NCBI RefSeq assembly: GCF_964199755.1 | Contig: NC_133897.1 | Span: forward strand, 117,499,579 to 117,563,578 | Source: Larus michahellis | Lineage: Eukaryota > Chordata > Aves > Charadriiformes > Laridae | DNA length: 64,000 bases | Direction of reading: 5' to 3' | Shown here: one piece after another, positions 60,901 through 64,000 of the stretch | How the letters are laid out: every line of letters starts with the position of its first letter | Numbering within the stretch: position 1 is the stretch's first letter | Made by a program: the position numbers and the translations under genes | Notes under the pieces: model-generated | Seen by the model: the letters and a program-made list of their open reading frames with translations, nothing else | What the model was told of the DNA's origin: nothing | Databases searched by the model: none

Positions 60901-61037
60901 TGTTAGATGTGTTTAAATTATGTAAACAATTAAAGTTCAAAGTCTCACCTGCACTTTTGCTCCATTTCATCTTTCAACTGCATTTCATTATGTAGTTGTT
61001 CTTCCAAATCATAGATCATCTTCTGCATATTTTCCAG
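24971..61037 (-). CDS. ROCK1: ROCK1, Rho-associated coiled-coil kinase 1 (C-terminal 932 residues; 5' part outside window)
   Basis: Serine/threonine kinase effector of RhoA that drives actomyosin contraction. The window holds the last 22 exons (numbered 12-33 assuming the 33-exon human gene). Their coding parts sum to 2796 bases in one frame, then TAA. Order of domains, in window residue numbers: coiled coil (about 1-640), with the Rho-binding region ending in NKLAEIMNRK (about 530-590); caspase-3 site DETD-G (about 686-691); PH domain first half (about 697-775); C1 zinc finger (about 807-861); PH second half (about 862-900); conserved tail ending KTS. The kinase domain and about 420 residues lie to the right. 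Against ROCK2: the tail NQSFRKVVKNTSGKTS, the PH/C1 sequence, the 3'UTR and the USP14 neighbour all indicate ROCK1. Confidence 0.98.
24975..30238 (-). other. ROCK1: ROCK1 intron 32 (5.26 kb)
   Basis: Donor GTGAGA at 30238-30233 to acceptor TTCCAG at 24980-24975. It contains only chance frames, the longest a plus-strand frame of 118 codons at 29262-29618. A short TTAGGG-like stretch near 27425 and poly-T runs were noted; no exon or recognised repeat. Confidence 0.8.
30239..30446 (-). CDS. ROCK1: ROCK1 exon 32 (end of PH domain, tail)
   Basis: 208 bases, VSYDVTSARDMLLLASCQDE through KKWVTHLVKKIPK to NQSFRKVVKNTSGKT plus AG. The helix with KKWVTHLVKKI is the C-terminal PH helix. The exon ends AAACTAG before donor GTGAGA. 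If the donor is ignored the frame closes at TGA (30237-30235) after Arg, which is not the conserved end. Confidence 0.95.
30687..30948 (-). CDS. ROCK1: ROCK1 exon 31 (C1 zinc finger)
   Basis: 262 bases, ILYANEGECRKDLEVEP to EELIAPCK plus G. It holds the C1 domain inserted in the PH domain: HEFIPTLYHF, the CEAC pair, CRRCHVKCHRDH and a single final Cys in APC. Human reads ICPC at that point; this protein has IAPC, as in ROCK2. Acceptor TTTTCAG, donor GTATCC. Confidence 0.97.
31068..31146 (-). CDS. ROCK1: ROCK1 exon 30 (PH domain)
   Basis: 79 bases, KLFHVRPVTQGDVYRAETEE to IPKIFQ. Acceptor AATGTAG, donor GTAAAA. Identical to human ROCK1 as recalled. Confidence 0.97.
31600..31790. repeat. Ancient amniote interspersed repeat relic in ROCK1 intron 29
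   Basis: GTAAGTCCATCTATCCCAAC, then ATCCTGTTTTCAACAGTTGCC and, further on, GCAATTGGCAGCTTAAGCAC and TTCCTGAG. These resemble an old repeat common in turtle, crocodile and bird genomes (CCATCTAGCCCAGTATCCTG followed by CAGTGGCC). The class (L3/CR1-like or other) is not certain from memory. Confidence 0.55.
32232..32280. repeat. Near-perfect 21-bp-arm hairpin in ROCK1 intron 29
   Basis: The arms at 32232-32252 and 32260-32280 are reverse complements at 20 of 21 positions, around a 7-base GTAACGA loop. The core is TGTCTCTGACCC against GGGTCAGAGACA. Confidence 0.92.
32548..32636 (-). CDS. ROCK1: ROCK1 exon 29 (PH domain)
   Basis: 89 bases, YVVVSSKKILFYNDEKDKD to NPSMVLDI plus GA. Acceptor CCCCAG, donor GTAAGT. 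This is the early strands of the PH domain. Confidence 0.97.
32637..37070 (-). other. ROCK1: ROCK1 intron 28 (4.4 kb)
   Basis: No further exon, RNA gene or mobile element was recognised. A 19-bp palindrome lies at 34140-34158 (GAGGAGGTT, G, AACCTCCTC). Confidence 0.6.
37071..37141 (-). CDS. ROCK1: ROCK1 exon 28 (start of PH domain)
   Basis: 71 bases, SRLEGWLSVPNKGNIKRHGWKKQ, the first strands of the PH domain. Human reads NRGNIKRYGW. Acceptor AAACCAG, donor GTACCA. Confidence 0.97.
37142..44099 (-). other. ROCK1: ROCK1 intron 27 (7 kb, longest complete intron)
   Basis: AT-rich, with chance frames only. It holds a G/C-rich hairpin at 38669-38718, a 17-A run at about 41806-41822, and an imperfect 31-bp direct repeat (41536-41566 and 41616-41647). 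No exon was recognised. Confidence 0.6.
38669..38718. repeat. G-rich inverted repeat in ROCK1 intron 27
   Basis: AAGAATTG at the left and CAATTCTT at the right enclose a G-rich left half (GGGGGTGGGGG) and a C-rich right half (CCCCTCC and CCCCTCCCC) that can pair imperfectly. Confidence 0.7.
44100..44265 (-). CDS. ROCK1: ROCK1 exon 27 (coiled-coil end, caspase-3 site)
   Basis: 166 bases, QLAEESTYRNELQMQLDSKE to DSTSVASLPTDETDGNLS plus G. It contains DETD-G (codons at 44124-44113), the site where caspase-3 cuts human ROCK1 to release a constitutively active kinase. Acceptor ATACAG, donor GTAAGA. Confidence 0.97.
44794..44982 (-). CDS. ROCK1: ROCK1 exon 26 (Rho-binding region)
   Basis: 189 bases, AVNKLAEIMNRKEFKIDRKK to YQKELNEMQA. 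NKLAEIMNRK is the most conserved Rho-contacting part of the parallel coiled coil. Phase 0 at both ends. Acceptor TTAACAG, donor GTAAAA. Confidence 0.97.
45308..45396 (-). CDS. ROCK1: ROCK1 exon 25 (Rho-binding coiled coil)
   Basis: 89 bases, EYKVKKEEEINNIRMHYEKS to STERTLKTQ. The first part is noticeably diverged from human ROCK1 as recalled; STERTLKTQ is conserved. Acceptor TTAACAG, donor GTATAA. Confidence 0.96.
46853..46946 (-). CDS. ROCK1: ROCK1 exon 24 (coiled coil)
   Basis: 94 bases, LEETNTTLTKDVDLITKENS to EKIKKQEE plus G. This is the N-terminal part of the Rho-binding coiled coil and the most diverged exon seen here. Acceptor ATTTAG, donor GTATGT. Confidence 0.95.
48589..48754 (-). 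CDS. ROCK1: ROCK1 exon 23 (coiled coil)
   Basis: 166 bases, ETLTTQLDLAETKAESERLA to TDKDSIIRR, typical heptad-rich coiled coil. Acceptor TTTACAG, donor GTAAAT. Confidence 0.97.
50607..50701 (-). CDS. ROCK1: ROCK1 exon 22 (coiled coil)
   Basis: 95 bases, TLYKTQVKELKEEIDEKNKE to QELQNE plus AA. Acceptor TTTACAG, donor GTATGC. Confidence 0.96.
52113..52182 (-). CDS. ROCK1: ROCK1 exon 21 (coiled coil)
   Basis: 70 bases, QYRGNEGQMRELQDQLEAEQ then YFS. Acceptor TTTAAG, donor GTAAGT. Confidence 0.96.
52840..53024 (-). CDS. ROCK1: ROCK1 exon 20 (coiled coil, Shroom-binding region)
   Basis: 185 bases, VKNLTLKLEQETNKRIMAQN to LEFELAQLA plus AA. The donor lies in GCTAAGTAAGTAA; GCTAA then GTAAGTAA was chosen because it keeps the frame into exon 21. 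By human numbering this part of the coiled coil overlaps the Shroom-binding region. Confidence 0.95.
53872..54032 (-). CDS. ROCK1: ROCK1 exon 19 (coiled coil)
   Basis: 161 bases, MEKKIKEERAAREKAENRIV to EQKERLEDE. It contains CSMLDFDLKQSQQKLEHL, which is diagnostic for ROCK1. Acceptor ATTTAG, donor GTAAGT. Confidence 0.97.
54941..55091 (-). CDS. ROCK1: ROCK1 exon 18 (coiled coil)
   Basis: 151 bases, EKNNLEIDLNYKLKSLQDRL to EEARSVAMC plus G. Acceptor TCTTTAG, donor GTACGT. Confidence 0.97.
56223..56329 (-). CDS. ROCK1: ROCK1 exon 17 (coiled coil)
   Basis: 107 bases, RITTLQEEVKNIKNTLERVE to DMLNHSEK. Acceptor GTGGCAG, donor GTATGG. Confidence 0.96.
56710..56830. repeat. Compound GTA/GT/TA microsatellite in ROCK1 intron 16
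   Basis: (GTA)n with CAG interruptions, then a GT/TA-rich stretch, GTAGTAGTAG, a (TA)n run of about eight units, and GTAGTAGTA again. The minus strand reads through as poly-Leu, which is not a gene. Confidence 0.92.
57750..57996 (-). CDS. ROCK1: ROCK1 exon 16 (coiled coil)
   Basis: 247 bases, LEEANDLLRTESDTAARLRK to GSEMIGELQ plus G, the longest coiled-coil exon here. Acceptor TTAACAG, donor GTAATT. Confidence 0.97.
58126..58217 (-). CDS. ROCK1: ROCK1 exon 15 (coiled coil)
   Basis: 92 bases, STLKDQMEDLKKISQHSQIS to TQLQKQ. Acceptor TCTTTAG, donor GTATGT. Confidence 0.96.
58593..58728 (-). CDS. ROCK1: ROCK1 exon 14 (coiled coil)
   Basis: 136 bases, GNQRKNLETAVSQIEKEKMV to EKRRNVENE plus G. 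Acceptor TTGTAG, donor GTATGC. Confidence 0.97.
59301..59349 (-). CDS. ROCK1: ROCK1 exon 13 (49 bases, coiled coil)
   Basis: Sixteen codons, TSNIKLDKIMKELDEE, preceded by one base of a split Arg codon. Acceptor TTTCTAG, donor GTAATT. It is too short for simple frame scans and was placed by family knowledge and phase. Confidence 0.94.
60949..61037 (-). CDS. ROCK1: ROCK1 exon 12 (first exon in window)
   Basis: 89 bases, LENMQKMIYDLEEQLHNEMQ to DEMEQKC plus AG. Acceptor TTTAAAG, donor GTGAGA. This is the start of the coiled coil just after the kinase extension; exons for the kinase domain are not in the window. Confidence 0.95.
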
Positions 61038-64000
61038 CTTTAAATATATTTGTACATGAAAGAACATGCATTAAATTTAAAAACTTTTAAAAAGTATTTC
61101 AGAATACTCACTGCTGCTTATGTTGTATCACAGCTTACTCACTTCCATCTAAACACTAGATTTTCACCTTATTAAAATGTGATCCCCCCAAAAAAAATCC
61201 TTAAAAAGTTAATTACAGGAAACAACTTTAATATTACACAGTTTTATCATTTGCATGCACATAAAATTTTAGGGTTCTGAATAGTTCTGTCGAAATTCAC
61301 TGGGCTAAGCTAAGTCAAATCCTCCTTGTTTTAAGTATCTTCAGAATCAGACTAAAGATATTACTACAAACATATAAGAATTTTAATTAGTCTCAAAATT
61401 TATTTTTCCCGCATGAACCACCACATGTATTTTGCAAGGCATCTTCAAGCTCTCAACAAGTTCAGGTAGCAGAACCAGGCCTGTCAGTTATTAGCAATGG
61501 GGGGAAATGCTCTTAACATCTATTTCCTCAGAGATAATTTTTATAGCTAGCACTATACTAAGGTTTGAAAACAGTAACAAGCTTCAGATGTTAATATGGA
61601 AGATTACTCTACAGCACGTAAATTTTGCCAGCAAGATGAATTCAGAAATTCATTCTTTTCACATAGTCTTAAAATAACTACCTTCCGCTGAATCTCTGGA
61701 CACAATAATCCCGCTCCAACATCAGCAAAATCTTCAATTAACAACAAGATGGTATCAACTTTGGGGAAGCTCATTAAGTCAAGCCCGGGCTGATTCACTC
61801 TTTTAAACCTTTTCGCTGATCTTGTCAGAATTTCAGCCTTATTTAGCTTTCCCACATTTCCCTCAACACTCTTTTACCTGCATAGAGAAGAATTACAGTC
61901 CTAACCTACACTGTCTTCAAAGCAACATACTCAAGTGGTTCTGACCGTTTGCTTTCTTGCTCCTTGTCCTAACTTTAAAACCTCTGACAATTGCCCGACT
62001 CCTTTTGCACAATCATCCCAGAAAGAGGAGCAACTGGAGAGAAATTAGAACTCCTCAGTAAGATTATGAAGAGGAGTTTGGAGACGTATTATAGCATGCT
62101 TTATCCATATTAAATGAGAAAGTTACAGCTGAGATTATTTTTGCCTACTTCCAGGCAGGCGTTTTTCTTACTTCCTACTTTCAATCTGTTCTCATTCCCA
62201 TTGTAATATGAAATAAAGCATGGGGCACTCAGGTGCTTTCAAAAATTGGAGATCCTTTCTTAGTTCCTCCTTTTTCTTTCTTCCACATTCTTAAGCTGCT
62301 CTGAAGTTTTCAGAGGAACAACACAGACATGGTGACTGGGGACTAACCAGAAACTACGTATTTTATATGTTCACCACTCTATTCTATGTATTTACCACTA
62401 CCTATCACAAAGCCTTGAGAAACCAAGGAAACACTGGAATAGACTTCTCAGAACTTACAGAACAGCTCTGGAAAACCAACTACTGGTGTGACATACAACA
62501 TAACACCATGTTGTATGATGAGACAACAGTGTAGTCAAAAACCACAGTGAGGGCCTCTAAATCTAAACTTTGAGGAAAAAGGAAGAAGGACCAGTACACA
62601 AAACATTTCTCTCCTTGGTATGAGCCACTGAGAAACAATGCAAGAAGCAAGACTATTTAAATGCTAGCTCTCACTTTAATAAAAAGGGACCACAACTAAT
62701 GCACAAAAATAAAGGATAAAGAAGTTTCAACATAATTGCTCTTCCATTTCTTGGTTACTTATTTTATAGCCCTTCCAGACAGGCTGCATAGAGGAACTAA
62801 ATGGGATGGACAAGGAACAGGTCCAAAAAGACATCTGGCAACTGAGGCATTTCTGTACTGACTCCTACTAGTTTGGACCTCTATTGCCTCCTCTTGCGTC
62901 TTTCTGTCTCTGGATGCTTCTATAGTGCTGTATCCCAAGGGGCCTACGTAAGCTTGCCGAGCAGTCTAATTACATTAGTATGACACAATAGGCTTCCAGA
63001 GAAGTTTTGCACAATCTAGTATCAATAGACTAAATAATATCTTAAGAAAATCCTGAGTTACAATTAACTCAGTATAAAAGCATTCCTTTATGTTTTAGTT
63101 TGTTCTCAGTTTCCATTTTGAGTAGGAGGCGGGGGAGGAAAGGAATATGGAAAAGCCTGTCTACAGCAGAGAAGCCAAGAAAAATCCCTCTGGAACTGCC
63201 ATACTTTTTTTTTTTTTTTTTTTAATTAATCACCATGGTATAGTGCATCTGGTTCTACACCCTGAACAATGAAGAAAACCAAAGACCCAATGCAAAAGAA
63301 TCTGTCAATCTCCTCTTTCTTAATATTAGGACTGTTTACAGGTGGTCATGATAGCACTAAACCAAAGGAAATAAACAGATCTTCAAAGACGTTTGAAATT
63401 CAGTTAAAGGACATTGAATTCCATTTTTGCCCAACTTCATGGCCTAATTCTGTGATATTTTACACACTTGAAAAACACAATTAATATCTTGAAAATTTCT
63501 GGCGCTCAGTCCCTCCCAGAAGACACTCAGTACTATGCCAAAATGCAGACAGCCCAGGTAACATCTTGTGTTACTAATTAGTTTGCTAACCATGTGTCAA
63601 CATTACCGTTTTCATTGCAGCATGTAACGAAAGAAAAACATCTGAGAAAGAACTGTGGGGTAAAAATACCTTGTAGTAAAGGCTTAACATTTATTTAAAC
63701 CTCTCTATTTCACTCATATCCTTCCAGAGCTTCACCTCCCTAAACTGTTAAAATCACAAGACATACAGATACATCTGACAATACAGGCAGGACTCTGAGG
63801 GTTCTTTAACTACATGCAGGTGCCTGTATCCCACCAATTATGCCAAGTCCATTCAGTAACTCTCTTCAAAGTCAACCAAAGGCCAGCACGCAACTTTAAG
63901 TATCTGCTAATATTTGAAAGTCTGTCTCTGTTTTTAATTTTACCGTATCAACAGGCAAACGCTTACGAGGAAAACAAAATTTATGGAACACATCAACATA
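61038..64000 (-). other. ROCK1: Part of ROCK1 intron 11
   Basis: No sequence resembling the preceding exon (the segment with FVGFTYYSN in human) was found up to the right edge. It contains an 18-T run at about 63207-63224 and chance frames, including an 83-codon minus-strand frame at 61604-61855. Confidence 0.65.

Noticed and set aside
61604..61855. 83-codon minus-strand frame in ROCK1 intron 11
   Set aside because: The peptide looks globular but matches nothing I know, and it does not resemble the missing ROCK1 exon.

Overview
This is a vertebrate nuclear window, most probably avian. It holds widely spaced short exons with GT-AG introns, an AT-rich background, one strong CpG island, and a 5'-truncated CR1 LINE with the typical bird/reptile 3' end. 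No operon, CRISPR array, tRNA, rRNA or integrated element was seen. Two protein-coding genes, both on the minus strand, explain essentially all of the coding signal.

Right to left, in the direction of transcription, the first gene is ROCK1 (Rho-associated coiled-coil kinase 1). Its last 22 exons lie between 61037 and about 23465 and encode the C-terminal 932 residues: the long coiled coil, the Rho-binding region, the caspase-3 site, and the PH domain split by a C1 zinc finger. The kinase domain lies beyond the right edge. All 22 exons join in one frame (2796 coding bases). The final serine codon is split across a 5.3-kb intron: the penultimate exon supplies AG, and the last exon supplies C, then TAA and a conserved 3'UTR.

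After about 5 kb of intergenic DNA comes the CpG-island promoter (about 17.5-18.56 kb) of USP14 (proteasome-associated ubiquitin-specific protease 14). Thirteen USP14 exons between 17962 and 637 encode residues 1-386: the ubiquitin-like domain, the catalytic Cys114 box and most of the USP fold. The C-terminal 108 or so residues, including the catalytic His box, lie beyond the left edge. The exon sum is 1158 bases, exactly 386 codons.

The two products act in unrelated pathways: Rho-actomyosin signalling, and ubiquitin trimming at the proteasome. Their tandem order is a synteny feature rather than a functional unit. It matches mouse chromosome 18, and in human it was broken by the chromosome 18 pericentric inversion.

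Non-coding observations include a 21-bp-arm near-perfect hairpin in a ROCK1 intron, a 22-bp perfect palindrome in a USP14 intron, relics of MIR-like and other ancient amniote repeats, an exon-like open segment in USP14 intron 10, and a GTA/TA microsatellite. I found no convincing new biological system. The split ROCK1 stop codon and the two inverted repeats deserve checking first. Statements about human sequences are from memory and were not aligned by computer.
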